DNA from: Bradyrhizobium forestalis
GTDB taxonomy: Bacteria > Pseudomonadota > Alphaproteobacteria > Rhizobiales > Xanthobacteraceae
Length of the DNA: 62,015 bases
Assembly: GCF_002795245.1 (NCBI RefSeq)
Contig: NZ_PGVG01000042.1
Coordinates: 1-62,015 of the forward strand
Direction: 5' to 3'
Notes under the pieces: generated by a model
Told to the model about the DNA's origin: nothing
What the model saw: the letters and a program-made list of their open reading frames with translations, nothing else
Databases searched by the model: none
Shown here: in pieces, positions 23,629-32,427 of the stretch
Numbering within the stretch: position 1 is the stretch's first letter
Layout of the letters: every line of letters begins with the position of its first letter
Program-made: the position numbers and the translations under genes

Positions 23629-23715
23629 ATGATTTCGTCGCATTCGCAGATCGTACGCCCGCGCTCGATGATGCTCTCGATGATGTCCTGGCTCGGTATG
23701 TACGCGGCCTGCTAG
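23629..23715 (+). CDS. 28-residue small ORF upstream of an ABC exporter
   Basis: ATG at 23629, stop TAG at 23713-23715, peptide MISSHSQIVRPRSMMLSMMS followed by WLGMYAAC. A strong ribosome-binding site (GGGGAGAG) and a consensus-like promoter precede it, which makes chance unlikely. The peptide is methionine-rich, moderately hydrophobic at the C-terminus and ends in cysteine. It lies 163 nt before the ABC exporter start, in the position of a leader peptide. Whether it is a regulator of the exporter or an independent peptide is unknown. I recognise no family. Confidence 0.5.
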   Translation: MISSHSQIVRPRSMMLSMMSWLGMYAAC

Positions 23716-23878
23716 AGGCCTCTTCCGCCAGTTTCGATCGGGCCAAGGTATCGACCAAGCGTCCCGATTGCTCCGCTTCCCAAGTCAAAATCAGTCTTAC
23801 GTGACGCCGTTGTGGCCTTCGGCGCAACTTGCGTCCATCGATGGAGCCGGCTCGCGCCAAGAGCGGCCGGATGATGCC

Positions 23879-25678
23879 ATGACCGCTCTTTCAAAGAAGC
23901 CCGCGGCGATACGCGTGGTGCTGCCCTTCGTGTTCCGGCACTGGCTGAAGCAGCCGGGGCGCGGCTTCGTAATCGTTGGCGGCCTGCTGGGCGCGACCGC
24001 CGCGGACCTGTTCATGCCGGTATTCTCGGGCCACCTGATCGACGCGCTGACGCGCGGGCCATCCGATTCCGATGCGCGCCACGCGGCGCTGGTCGCGTTC
24101 GGCGCCATCGTGGCGCTGGGCGCGGCCTCGATGGTGCTGCGGCTGGCAGGATTGCAGGCGATCGTGCCGTTCACGCTGAAGATCATGTCGGACGTCGCGC
24201 AGGACGCGTTCATGCGCGTGCAGCGCTTCTCGACCGACTGGCACGCGAACTCCTTCGCGGGTTCGACGGTTCGCAAGGTGACGCGCGGCATGTGGGCGCT
24301 CGACCTGCTCAACGACACGTTACTGTTGGCGCTTTTGCCCTCGTTCGTCGTTCTGATCGGCTCGATGATCCTGCTCGGCGTGCACTGGGCCTCGCTCGGC
24401 GTGGTGATCGCGCTCGGCGCGCTGGCCTATGTCACCATGACGGTGGTGTTCTCGACCCGCTACATCGCGCCGGCGGCGCGCGTCTCCAATGCCTGGGACA
24501 CCAAGGTCGGCGGCACGTTGGCGGACGCGCTGACCTGCAATGCCGTGGTGAAATCGTTTGGCGCGGAAGCGCGCGAGGACACGCGGCTCGCCCGCGTCAT
24601 CAATCGCTGGCGCGTGCGCGTGCGGCGGACCTGGTTCCGCTACAACTACACCGCCATGGCGCAGCTCTCGCTGCTGCTGGCCTTGCGCGGCTCCGTGATC
24701 GGCGGCTCCGTGCTGCTGTGGATCTCGGGGCATGCCTCGCCCGGCGACGTCACCTATGTGCTGACGAGCTACTACGTCATCCACGCCTATTTGCGCGACG
24801 TCGGCATGCACATCAACAACCTGCAGCGCTCGGTCAACGACATGGAGGAGCTGGTGGCGATCCACGACGAGCCGATCGGCATTGCGGATGCTCCCGATGC
24901 ACGGCCGATTGCGATCGAGGGCGGCGAGATCGTGTTCGACGACGTCACGTTCCACTATGGCGGCCATCGCGCGCCGCTGTACGACGGACTGTCGCTGACG
25001 ATCCGTGCCGGCGAACGGGTCGGCCTCGTCGGCCGCTCCGGTTCCGGCAAGACCACCTTCGTCAAGCTGGTGCAGCGGCTCTACGACGTCACCGGCGGTC
25101 GCGTGCTGATCGACGGGCAGGACATCGCGCTGGCCACGCAGCAATCGCTGCGCAGCCAGATCGCGATCGTGCAGCAGGAGCCGATCCTGTTCCACCGTTC
25201 GCTCGCCGAGAACATCGCCTATGGCCGGCCCGGCGCCAGCCTGGAGGCGATCGAACAGGCGGCGCGCCTCGCCAATGCGCACGACTTCATCCTGCGCCTG
25301 CCGAAGGGCTATGGCACGCTGGTGGGCGAGCGCGGCGTGAAATTGTCCGGCGGCGAGCGGCAGCGCGTGGCGCTGGCGCGCGCGTTCTTGGCGGATGCAC
25401 CGGTGCTGATCCTGGACGAGGCGACCTCGAGCCTCGATTCGGAATCGGAGGCGCTGATCCAACAGGCGATGGAGCGGCTGATGAAGGGCCGCACGTCGAT
25501 CGTGATCGCGCACCGGCTGTCGACGGTGAGGAGCCTCGACCGCATCCTGGTGTTCGACCGCGGCGAGATCGTCGAGCAGGGCACCCACGCCGTGCTCGCG
25601 CGCAAGCCAGGCGGCATCTATCGCGGCCTGTTCGAGCGCCAGGTGGTGGAGCTCGGACACATCGCAGCGGCGGAATGA
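23879..25678 (+). CDS. ABC exporter half-transporter with fused ATPase
   Basis: 599 residues. Residues ~1-320 form six membrane helices (FVIVGGLLGATAADLFMPVF; LVAFGAIVALGAASMVLRLA; SFVVLIGSMILLGVHWASLG). The ATPase has Walker A GRSGSGKTT, Q-loop IVQQEP, signature LSGGE, Walker B VLILDEATS and the switch His in IAHRLSTV. A type IV (MsbA/multidrug-like) homodimeric exporter is expected. The start at 23879 is chosen for the family-like opening MTALSKKPAA; the ribosome-binding site is weak and the frame is open further upstream to 23768. The MATE gene follows after 49 nt. The substrate is not predictable. Confidence 0.85.
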   Translation: MTALSKKPAAIRVVLPFVFRHWLKQPGRGFVIVGGLLGATAADLFMPVFSGHLIDALTRGPSDSDARHAALVAFGAIVALGAASMVLRLAGLQAIVPFTLKIMSDVAQDAFMRVQRFSTDWHANSFAGSTVRKVTRGMWALDLLNDTLLLALLPSFVVLIGSMILLGVHWASLGVVIALGALAYVTMTVVFSTRYIAPAARVSNAWDTKVGGTLADALTCNAVVKSFGAEAREDTRLARVINRWRVRVRRTWFRYNYTAMAQLSLLLALRGSVIGGSVLLWISGHASPGDVTYVLTSYYVIHAYLRDVGMHINNLQRSVNDMEELVAIHDEPIGIADAPDARPIAIEGGEIVFDDVTFHYGGHRAPLYDGLSLTIRAGERVGLVGRSGSGKTTFVKLVQRLYDVTGGRVLIDGQDIALATQQSLRSQIAIVQQEPILFHRSLAENIAYGRPGASLEAIEQAARLANAHDFILRLPKGYGTLVGERGVKLSGGERQRVALARAFLADAPVLILDEATSSLDSESEALIQQAMERLMKGRTSIVIAHRLSTVRSLDRILVFDRGEIVEQGTHAVLARKPGGIYRGLFERQVVELGHIAAAE

Positions 25679-25727
25679 GCGGCGTCGCCGGGGGCGAATC
25701 CCGGCGACGCCGCCATGGGGGAACGAC

Positions 25728-27125
25728 ATGAAAGACCTGACAAACGGCTCCATCGTGCGACACATCCTGGCCATGACGCCGCCGATCATGGCCGGCATGG
25801 TCTCGATCATGATCTGCCAACTGGTCGATCTGTACTTCGTCTCGGGCCTCGGCGACGCCGCGGTTGCCGGCGTCGCCGCGGCCGGCAATGCCGGTTTCCT
25901 CATCAACGCGCTGATGCAGGTGCTCGCCGTCGGCACGGTGGCGCTGATCGCGCATGCGGTGGGACGCAAGGATCGGCCGGACGCCAACCTGATCTTCAAC
26001 CAGGCGGTCGCGCTGTCGATGATGTTCGGCCTGTCGACGCTGGTGATGGGCGCGGCGCTGTCGCGTCTCTACATGCGCTCGATTGCGGCGGACGAGGCCA
26101 CGATCGAGGCGGGGACCATCTATCTGTTGTGGTTCATGCCGGCGCTCGCGCTGGAATTCGTCATGCAGGTGATTGCCTCCGCGCTGCGCGCCACCGGCAT
26201 CGTGCGCCCCGCCATGCTGGTGCGGGTCCTCGCGGTCATCGTCAACATCGCGCTGGCGCCGGTGCTGATCTCGGGGTGGGGCACCGGCCATGCGCTCGGC
26301 GTCGCCGGCGCGGGGCTGGCGAGCTCGATCGCGGTGGCGGCCGGCGTCCTGATGCTGCTGGCGTATTTCCGCAAGGTCGAACGCTATGTCGCCTTCAATC
26401 TGGCGCAGTGGCGTCCGCAGCCGCGCCATCTGAAGCGCATCCTCAACGTCGGCCTCCCCGCCGGCGGTGAGTTCGCGATGATGTTCATCTTCATGGCGGT
26501 GGTCTATTACGTGCTGCGCGACTTCGGCGCGGCGGCGCAGGCGGGATTCGGCATCGGACAGCGTGTCCTCGCTCTGATCCAGATGCCGGCGCTCGCGGTT
26601 GCGCTGGCGGCCGGGCCGATCGCCGGCCAGAACGTCGGGGCCGGCAACGGTGCGCGCGTGCGGGAAACCTTCGTCAAGGCCGCGCTGATCACCACGATCG
26701 TGATGATCGGCTTCATGGTCCTTGCGCAGCTGAAGCCGGGACTGCTGCTCGCGGGATTCTCCAACGACCGGGAGACGATGGAGGTCGCCTTCCTGTTCCT
26801 GCGGATCATCTCGCTGAACATGGTGGCGCAGGGCCTGATCTTCACCTGCTCGAGCATGTTCCAGGGCCTCGGCAACACCAAGCCGGTGCTGCTGAGCTCG
26901 GCGACGCGCGTGTTCACCTATTCGCTGCCGGCGATCTGGCTGTCGACGCGGCCCGGCTTCCGCATCGAGCACGTCTGGTATCTCTCCATCGCGGCAACCA
27001 CGCTCCAGGCGGCCCTGAGCCTGTGGCTGCTGCGCCGCGAGTTCAGAAAGCGCCTCGCGCCGTTGCCGCAGGACGAGGCCGCGGATCAGGTGGAAGCTGA
27101 GCCTGCCGTGCGTGCGCCCGCGTAG
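25728..27125 (+). CDS. MATE-family efflux protein
   Basis: 465 residues with 12 predicted helices arranged as two six-helix bundles. Start of the first bundle: MTPPIMAGMVSIMICQLVDLYFVSGLGDAA; the second half opens LPAGGEFAMMFIFMAVVYYV with the QxGxGIGQRV-like loop (QAGFGIGQRVLALIQMPALA). This is the MatE fold, a Na+- or H+-coupled drug exporter of the inner membrane. It follows the ABC exporter after 49 nt on the same strand and could be co-transcribed. The tail is acidic. A palindromic repeat lies right downstream. Confidence 0.85.
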   Translation: MKDLTNGSIVRHILAMTPPIMAGMVSIMICQLVDLYFVSGLGDAAVAGVAAAGNAGFLINALMQVLAVGTVALIAHAVGRKDRPDANLIFNQAVALSMMFGLSTLVMGAALSRLYMRSIAADEATIEAGTIYLLWFMPALALEFVMQVIASALRATGIVRPAMLVRVLAVIVNIALAPVLISGWGTGHALGVAGAGLASSIAVAAGVLMLLAYFRKVERYVAFNLAQWRPQPRHLKRILNVGLPAGGEFAMMFIFMAVVYYVLRDFGAAAQAGFGIGQRVLALIQMPALAVALAAGPIAGQNVGAGNGARVRETFVKAALITTIVMIGFMVLAQLKPGLLLAGFSNDRETMEVAFLFLRIISLNMVAQGLIFTCSSMFQGLGNTKPVLLSSATRVFTYSLPAIWLSTRPGFRIEHVWYLSIAATTLQAALSLWLLRREFRKRLAPLPQDEAADQVEAEPAVRAPA

Positions 27126-27172
27126 AGCGGAATGGCTTTAAGTTGAATCGATTGGCCGCGGGCTCGTTCAAA

Positions 27173-27290
27173 CCTCTCCCGCTTGCGGGAGAGGTCGGCG
27201 CGAAGCGCCGGGTGAGGGTTCTCTCCATACGGGGGTTATCGCTTGCGGAGACATCCTCTCCCCAACCCTCTCCCGCAAGCAGGAGAGGGA
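27173..27290. repeat. Intergenic inverted repeat (CTCTCCC family)
   Basis: CCTCTCCCGCTTGCGGGAGA and CTCTCCCGCAAGCAGGAGAG arms flank the GGCGCGAAGCGCC hairpin. It separates the MATE gene from the convergent TauE/SafE gene. Nothing else is visible in 27126-27387. Confidence 0.7.
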
Positions 27291-27387
27291 GCGCACCTCC
27301 TTCGTGGTCGCATCAGACCTAATCTCATCTTGCCTTAGCGATAGTGACCTCCTCCCCACGGCTCCCGCCCGTTCGCGGCGCCGTGGG

Positions 27388-28131
27388 CTAAAGTCCGCCA
27401 ACACTGTTCCAGACGAGGCCGAGGCCCGACAGGAACAACAGGCCGAGCACGACATCGCCAAAATGCTTGTCGCTCAACGCGTGATAGACCCGCGCACCCG
27501 CCCATGCGCCGATCAAGGTGCCCGGAAAGGCGATCAGCGCGAGCCAGACCACTTTGAGTTCGACGAGACCCGACGCCGTCTGCAGCACCAGCGCGGTGGC
27601 GAGCACCGTGAAATTGAAGAGCTGGAAGATGCCGCGCCGCTCATGCTTGTTCCAGCCGCGGATGTTGGCCCACAGGATCGGCAGCGGCCCCGAGAGTCCG
27701 GCGAGGCCGCCCAGAATGCCGCCGGCGAAGCCGATCGCGCCGTCGGCGATCCGGCCGCCGAACTTGAAGGCGAGCGGCCTCTTGTTGAGGTACAGCGCGC
27801 TCGAGAAGATCAGGAGCAGCACACCGACGCTCAGCTTGAACACTTTCGGATCGGCCGTGGCGACCATCATGGTGCCCAGCGGAACGCCGATCAGGCCGCC
27901 GATCAGGAACGGCCAGACCAGCGAGAGGTCGAAGCTTTTCCACATCGAGGGCAGCGTCGAGGTCTGCGCGATCACCGAGCAGATCAGCACCAGCGGCACC
28001 GCGAGCGAGGGCGGCAGAACGTAGAGCCAGATGCCGAGCGCCATCAGCGCCGTGCCGAACCCGGCCAGTCCCGAGACGAAGCCGCCGGCCAGCGCGCCGA
28101 ACAGCAGCAGCGCGTAAGTGGACGCTTCCAC
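27388..28131 (-). CDS. TauE/SafE (TSUP) family anion exporter
   Basis: 247 residues beginning at a GTG (28131) with AGGA eight nt upstream. About eight hydrophobic segments: FGALAGGFVSGLAGFGTALM (the first helix with glycine-rich FxGF), PLVLICSVIAQTSTLPSMWK, FLIGGLIGVPLGTMMV and the repeat GFAGGILGGLAGLSGPLPIL. The paired G-rich half motifs (GLAGFG and GLAGLSG) are typical for this family, thought to move sulfite, sulfoacetate or similar anions. No sulfur genes adjoin, so the substrate is unknown. It is convergent with the MATE gene. Confidence 0.75.
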   Translation of the reverse strand: MEASTYALLLFGALAGGFVSGLAGFGTALMALGIWLYVLPPSLAVPLVLICSVIAQTSTLPSMWKSFDLSLVWPFLIGGLIGVPLGTMMVATADPKVFKLSVGVLLLIFSSALYLNKRPLAFKFGGRIADGAIGFAGGILGGLAGLSGPLPILWANIRGWNKHERRGIFQLFNFTVLATALVLQTASGLVELKVVWLALIAFPGTLIGAWAGARVYHALSDKHFGDVVLGLLFLSGLGLVWNSVGGL

Positions 28132-28347
28132 CTGTCATTTCCTGTCGTTAGGGGCGATCTCGAACGGTTGATCGCCATCCGGCGCATAGCACAGATGCGG
28201 CCGGGAAGGTCAATTTCAAAACCGCACGCAAGCGTGATCCCCAGGGGCGGGCGTCCGCCGAACAGGCGCCTACATGAGGCGTGCTAAGCAATTTGGGGGA
28301 CACGTCGCAAGCGAGCCCCGTCCCTGATGAGATGATGGAGCATGATC

Positions 28348-28608
28348 ATGATCCGCACGAAGATCGTCGTCGCGGTCGCGCTGCTATCGGCGGCGGCCTT
28401 GATGCCGACGATGGCGCTGGCGCAGTTTTCCGAGCCTGCGGCCTATCAGGCCGCGCATCCGGACCGGGATGTGCTGAACGGCGGCCAGCTCACGCCCGCA
28501 GGGCGCGCAGCCCGTGGTGAGGCAGTAGCCCCGAGCGAGGCCTATGCGGCCTATCCTGCAGCCGTTGCACCGGTCGTTCGGCCACGCCACCGTCGTCATC
28601 ATCAATAA
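28348..28608 (+). CDS. Small secreted alanine-rich protein
   Basis: 86 residues from the ATG at 28348, which has GGAG eight nt upstream; an ATG six nt earlier is too close to it. A signal peptide is clear (IVVAVALLSAAALMPTMALAQ). The mature part is a short segment rich in Ala, Pro and Tyr (GEAVAPSEAYAAYPAAVAP) that ends in an arginine/histidine cluster (VRPRHRRHHQ). I recognise this type as a small periplasmic protein common in Bradyrhizobium, of unknown function. It ends four nt from the convergent MocR gene. Confidence 0.6.
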   Translation: MIRTKIVVAVALLSAAALMPTMALAQFSEPAAYQAAHPDRDVLNGGQLTPAGRAARGEAVAPSEAYAAYPAAVAPVVRPRHRRHHQ

Positions 28609-28612
28609 GCGT

Positions 28613-29983
28613 CTAGACGATCTGCCTGGTGTCGGCGGGCTTGTGCAGCGCGCCGACCAGGATGCGCAGCGCCTCGGTCAATTCCGGCCTGTTCCGTGCC
28701 GCCCCGAGCGAGACGCGCGCCGCGTGCGGCGGTGTCCCGTCGACTGCAAAGGCATCGCCGGCGACGATCGCGAGTCCATTCCGAAGCAGATGCGCAGCGA
28801 CGTCGGGGCGTCCTTCCGGCAGCCGCAGCCAGAGATGATGCGCCGCAGGCTTGGCGAGGAATTGAAAGCCTTTCAGTGCGCGCTGCGCGAGTTGCTGGCG
28901 GCCGACCGCTTCGGCGCGGATGGCAGTGATGATGCGGTCGGCGATGCCGGTCTCGATCCAGTGCGTCACCAGCGCGACCATCAGTGGTGCCGGCATTTGT
29001 ACGGTTGCCTGCAAGGAGGTGCGCATGTGAAGCTGCGCGCCGCTGTCGGGCGTCACCAGATAGGCAACGCGCAGCGCGGGCGCGATGCATTTTGACAGTG
29101 TGGTCGCGAGATAAGTCCGCTCCGGAATGAGGTTCGCGATCGGCGAAGCCGAGCGGTCGAGCAGGCCGTAGGCGTCGTCCTCGATCAGGATCGTGTCGGC
29201 ATCGCCAATGATCTTTGCGATGGCGCTGCGCCGCTCGGCGGAAAGCGTCGCGGTGGTCGGATTGTGCAGCGTCGGAATGAGGTAGACGGCCTTGGGTCTG
29301 TGCGTGCGGCAGGCCTTTGCCAGCGCATCGGGCAGAATGCCGTCCTCGTCCATCGCGACTCCGACGAGCTTGACGCCGAGCCGCGCTGCAGCGGCCTTGA
29401 TGCCGGGGAAGGTGAGCGCCTCGGTCAACACGATGTCGCCGGGCCGCGCGAGATGGGCAAGCATGTTGAACAGGATCGTCTGCGTGCCGGGAAAGATCAC
29501 GAGCCTGTCGGCGTGTGCGTGCGGAACGCGTGCGCGCATCCAGCGCGCCGCGACCTCGCGCTCATGTGCGCTGCCGCCGGGCGGCTGATAGTTCAGGAAC
29601 GCGGTCAGGCCCGACTGTGCGCGCAGGGCTTCCATTCCGGCGATGATGCGCTCGTCGAGCTGCGCCTCCAGCGGATGCGGCGGCACGTTCATCGAGAGGT
29701 CGATCGTAACAGGATGCGGCAGGTCGACGGCGCGGCGTGCGCTGGTCTCCGACACGAACGAGCCCTGTCCGACGCGGGCTTCCATGATGCCCCGGCGTCG
29801 GGCTTCGGTGTAGGCGCGCGTCACCGTGGTAAGGTCGACGCCGAGCGCTTTTGCAAGTGCGCGCTGCGTCGGCAATTGCTGGCCGCGCACCAGCCTCCCG
29901 GCGGCGATATCGGCTTCCATGGCCTCGACGATGCGCTGGTAGCGCGGGCCCAAGAGCTCCGAGATTGTAGGGGTCCAATCCAT
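28613..29983 (-). CDS. MocR-type GntR/aminotransferase regulator
   Basis: 456 residues from the ATG at 29983 (MDWTPTISELLGPRYQRIVE; an in-frame start at 29998 is five codons earlier). The N-terminus is a GntR winged helix (LPTQRALAKALGVDLTTVTRAYTEARRRG; QGSFVSE). The rest is a fold-type I aminotransferase domain (PGTQTILFNMLAHLARPGD; LIPTLHNPTTATL; ILIEDDAYGLL; TYLATTLSKCIAPALRV, with the PLP lysine in LSKCIAP). MocR proteins use PLP-bound effectors and regulate divergent genes. The divergent DUF983 gene starts about 70 nt away and is the likely target. Confidence 0.85.
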   Translation of the reverse strand: MDWTPTISELLGPRYQRIVEAMEADIAAGRLVRGQQLPTQRALAKALGVDLTTVTRAYTEARRRGIMEARVGQGSFVSETSARRAVDLPHPVTIDLSMNVPPHPLEAQLDERIIAGMEALRAQSGLTAFLNYQPPGGSAHEREVAARWMRARVPHAHADRLVIFPGTQTILFNMLAHLARPGDIVLTEALTFPGIKAAAARLGVKLVGVAMDEDGILPDALAKACRTHRPKAVYLIPTLHNPTTATLSAERRSAIAKIIGDADTILIEDDAYGLLDRSASPIANLIPERTYLATTLSKCIAPALRVAYLVTPDSGAQLHMRTSLQATVQMPAPLMVALVTHWIETGIADRIITAIRAEAVGRQQLAQRALKGFQFLAKPAAHHLWLRLPEGRPDVAAHLLRNGLAIVAGDAFAVDGTPPHAARVSLGAARNRPELTEALRILVGALHKPADTRQIV

Positions 29984-30010
29984 GCAATATAGGACCATAT
30001 CCTTTGAATG

Positions 30011-30039
30011 TATGGATGCAAGATATTATTGTATGGATC
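30011..30039. promoter_or_regulatory. Direct repeats, candidate MocR operator
   Basis: GTATGGAT occurs twice, at about 30011 and 30032, 21 nt apart (two helical turns), between the divergent MocR and DUF983 genes. MocR regulators generally bind paired direct repeats with this kind of spacing, so this is a good operator candidate. Positions may be off by one. Confidence 0.4.
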
Positions 30040-30056
30040 GTTGAAAAGGAAGAGGT

Positions 30057-30488
30057 ATGGTCATGGCGACGGTCTCTCTGGCAAAGGCGATGTGGCGCGG
30101 CTTCGGCGGCAAATGTCCCAATTGCGGGGAAGGGCGCATGTTCGGCCGCTTCCTGAAAGTGGCTGACGCTTGCGATCATTGCGGCGAAGAGCTGTTTCAC
30201 CAGCGCGCCGACGACTTTCCCGCCTATCTCGTGATGGTCGTGGTCGGCCATCTCGTGGTGCCGGCGATCCTCGCGATCGAGACCGCATACGCGCCGCCGG
30301 AGTGGCTGCAGCTCGCGGTGTGGCTGCCGGTGACGCTGTTCGCGTCGCTCGCATTGCTGCAACCGACCAAGGGCGCCATCGTCGGACTGCAATGGCAGCT
30401 CGGCATGCACGGCTTCGAGGCGAGCAAGCTGCGGCGCGAGGCCGGCGACCTTGCGCCGGTGCTGGTGAAGGACACGCGCGCAGCCTGA
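30057..30488 (+). CDS. DUF983 zinc-ribbon membrane protein
   Basis: 143 residues starting at 30057 with GGAAGAGG just upstream. An N-terminal zinc-ribbon pair is visible, KCPNCGEG and ACDHCGEE, followed by RADDFPAYLVMVVVGHLVVP and a second helix (LAVWLPVTLFASLALLQPTKG). The motif CPxCGxGxxFxxFLKxxxxCxxCG is the mark of DUF983, a family of small cytoplasmic-facing membrane proteins of unknown function. It is divergent from the MocR regulator, with candidate operator repeats in between. Confidence 0.8.
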   Translation: MVMATVSLAKAMWRGFGGKCPNCGEGRMFGRFLKVADACDHCGEELFHQRADDFPAYLVMVVVGHLVVPAILAIETAYAPPEWLQLAVWLPVTLFASLALLQPTKGAIVGLQWQLGMHGFEASKLRREAGDLAPVLVKDTRAA

Positions 30489-30543
30489 AGCGGCGTTTAC
30501 ATCGCGCGGCCGGCCGCTACACTCCATCGTACCAACAAGAACG

Positions 30544-31266
30544 ATGGAAACGCCGATGGCTGCGCGCGCAAAGACCTTCCTGCTCTGTCATGGCGCATGG
30601 TCCGGCGGATGGGCCTGGAAGAAGATGCATCCGCTGATGGCGCAGGCCGGCCATCGCCTGGTGGCGCCGACCTACACCGGGCTCGGCGAGCGCGCGCATC
30701 TCGCAAGCCCGGCGATCGATCTGGAAACGCACATCCAGGACATTCTCAACGTCATCGCCTTCGAGGATCTCAGCGACATCGTGCTGCTTGGCCATAGCTA
30801 TGGTGGCATGGTCGCGACGGGCGTCGCGGACCGCGCGCGCGAGCGCGTGACGCAGCTGATCTATCTCGACGCCTTCGTGCCGCGTGACGGCCAGTCGCTG
30901 TTCGATCTCAACGAGGGCGGGCGCGAGCCGATGCGCAAGGCCACGGCCTCGGGCGACGGCTATCGCATCCCGCCGAACCCGCCGCCGCCGGACACGCCTC
31001 AAGCCGATCTCGACTGGCTCAATGCACGCCGCGTCCCAATGCCGATCAAGTGCTTCGAGACCAAGCTGAGGCTCGAACACGGCGAGCCGGCGATGCCTCG
31101 CAGCTACATTTATTGCACGCGCATCCCGCCGGGCGACGTGTTCGGGCAGTTCGCCAGGCGGACGAGGAGCGAGGATGGCTGGCGCTATGTCGAACTCGAC
31201 GCCAGCCATGCGCCGAATGTTACCGCGCCCGAGGCGCTGATCGCGGTGTTGGAAGGCACGTCGTGA
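30544..31266 (+). CDS. Alpha/beta-hydrolase
   Basis: 240 residues from the ATG at 30544; an ATG at 30556 fits homologues (MAARAKTFLLCHGAW) better and cannot be excluded. The oxyanion region FLLCHGAWSGGWAWKKMHPL, the nucleophile elbow GHSYGGM, the acid D in YLDAFVP or in the later strand, and a C-terminal ASHAPNVTAPEA with the catalytic His are present. This group covers esterases and salicylate-esterase-like enzymes of ~240 residues. The substrate is unknown. The stop overlaps the GTG of the next gene by 4 nt (GTGA), showing translational coupling to the acetyltransferase. Confidence 0.75.
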   Translation: METPMAARAKTFLLCHGAWSGGWAWKKMHPLMAQAGHRLVAPTYTGLGERAHLASPAIDLETHIQDILNVIAFEDLSDIVLLGHSYGGMVATGVADRARERVTQLIYLDAFVPRDGQSLFDLNEGGREPMRKATASGDGYRIPPNPPPPDTPQADLDWLNARRVPMPIKCFETKLRLEHGEPAMPRSYIYCTRIPPGDVFGQFARRTRSEDGWRYVELDASHAPNVTAPEALIAVLEGTS

Positions 31267-31781
31267 TCAGGCAAGCCGAGCAGCGAGACGCGTCCAGCCT
31301 GGCAGCGGTGAGCATAGAAGTCTGGCTGAGCACTTATCTCCGCGAAGGGGTGAACGCATTTTTCGCGGACTACGTTCTTGCCGAGTTCACTGCGCAGAAG
31401 TTTCGGGACGCTGTCAGTGATCCCAATCTATCGATCTGGGTGTCGGAGAACCGGATAGGAATCGACGGTTTCGTGACGGTCGGTTCGACGTCCACGCCGC
31501 CGCTGGCCAATTGCCCGCCGCTGGAAATCATGACCCTGTATGTTCAACCGAGACACCAGTCGGGCGGAAGAGGCGTTGCACTTCTGCAGCGCGCCTTGGC
31601 TCATTGCCGGAGCATGGGTGGCGAACGGGTCTGGCTGAAGGTCAACGCGCAAAATGATCGAGCCATCGCCTTCTATCTGCGACATGGCTTCAAGAGGATC
31701 GGCTCCACGCATTTCGTGATTGCTGACAGTGCGTACGAAAACTTCGTTATGGAAGCAGATATCCCGTGTCCCGTGGACTGA
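31263..31781 (+). CDS. GNAT-family N-acetyltransferase
   Basis: 172 residues starting at the GTG at 31263, inside the stop of the hydrolase gene. The opening MIRQAEQRDASSLAAVSIEVW, the strand EIMTLYVQPRHQSGGRGVAL (motif A, acetyl-CoA pyrophosphate loop Q-x-x-G-x-G/A) and WLKVNAQNDRAIAFYLRHGF (motif B) define a GNAT fold of the RimI/PaiA type. Acceptor unknown. Codon use is slightly less G/C-biased than the neighbours, which may reflect later arrival. The product may act with the coupled hydrolase; that is inference. Confidence 0.75.
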   Translation: MIRQAEQRDASSLAAVSIEVWLSTYLREGVNAFFADYVLAEFTAQKFRDAVSDPNLSIWVSENRIGIDGFVTVGSTSTPPLANCPPLEIMTLYVQPRHQSGGRGVALLQRALAHCRSMGGERVWLKVNAQNDRAIAFYLRHGFKRIGSTHFVIADSAYENFVMEADIPCPVD

Positions 31782-31812
31782 AGGCCCGGAATGACGTCAG
31801 CCCAAAATTGGT

Positions 31813-31844
31813 GAGGGGTCCGATGCGCTAGCACCGAACCCCTC
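31813..31844 (-). terminator. Hairpin downstream of rnpB
   Basis: On the minus strand, GAGGGGTTCGGTGC, loop TAGC, GCATCGGACCCCTC form a 14-bp stem with two G-U wobbles and no mismatch. On the plus strand the same positions give two mismatches. It is therefore best suited to terminate rnpB, about 70 nt after its 3' end, followed by CACCAATTTTGG. The GNAT gene converges from the other side. Confidence 0.55.
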
Positions 31845-31916
31845 GTCGCTTCTTTGGTAGACGCGCTGTCTTGACGCGAACCGGAACTCCACTTCGCTCG
31901 AAAGCGCTTTAGAATA

Positions 31917-32347
31917 TCAGCCGGCCTGTAAGCCGGGTTCTGTAGGGCATCGTCCGCTTGCGCGAACGATGCGTGACGGCCATTCCTCTGGGGTCATGTT
32001 TGCACATGGCCTCGAGCAACCTACCCGGACGGCGGGCCTGACATCGCCCCGCGGCGTTATCGCTTTCGCGAACAGCCCGCTTAAGCCGTCCCTATTCGGT
32101 TTTGCTCCCGGTGGGGTTTACCATGCCGGCTCCGTTGCCGGAACCGCGGTGCGCTCTTACCGCACCTTTTCACCCTTACCTCGCCGAAGCCCCGAAGGGG
32201 CGAAGGCGGGCGGTTCGTTCTCTGTGGCACTTTCCCTGGGGTCACCCCCGCCGGACGTTATCCGGCACCGCATGTCAAGGGAGCCCGGACTTTCCTCCCC
32301 GGCGGCCTTTCGGCACCTGCCGGAGCGGCCGTCCGGCCGACTGACGG
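31917..32347 (-). ncRNA. rnpB: RNase P RNA component (class A)
   Basis: On the minus strand the 5' part contains GGCCGCCGGGGAGGAAAGTC followed by CGGGCTCC, the highly conserved P4/J3-4 region. The 3' part contains ACAGAACCCGGCTTACAGGC and the P4-closing motif. Long complementary stems fit the alphaproteobacterial class A form (about 430 nt). Ends are set by homology and may be off by some nt. A candidate -35 TTGACG lies on the minus strand at 32380-32375. The RNA is the catalytic subunit that matures tRNA 5' ends. Confidence 0.92.
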
Positions 32348-32427
32348 ATTAGGCATGGGGATTTGTGCTGCTCCCGTCAAGGAGATATCGCTCCCGAACG
32401 TCGGTTGAAGAATTTTTATCCTGAAGA

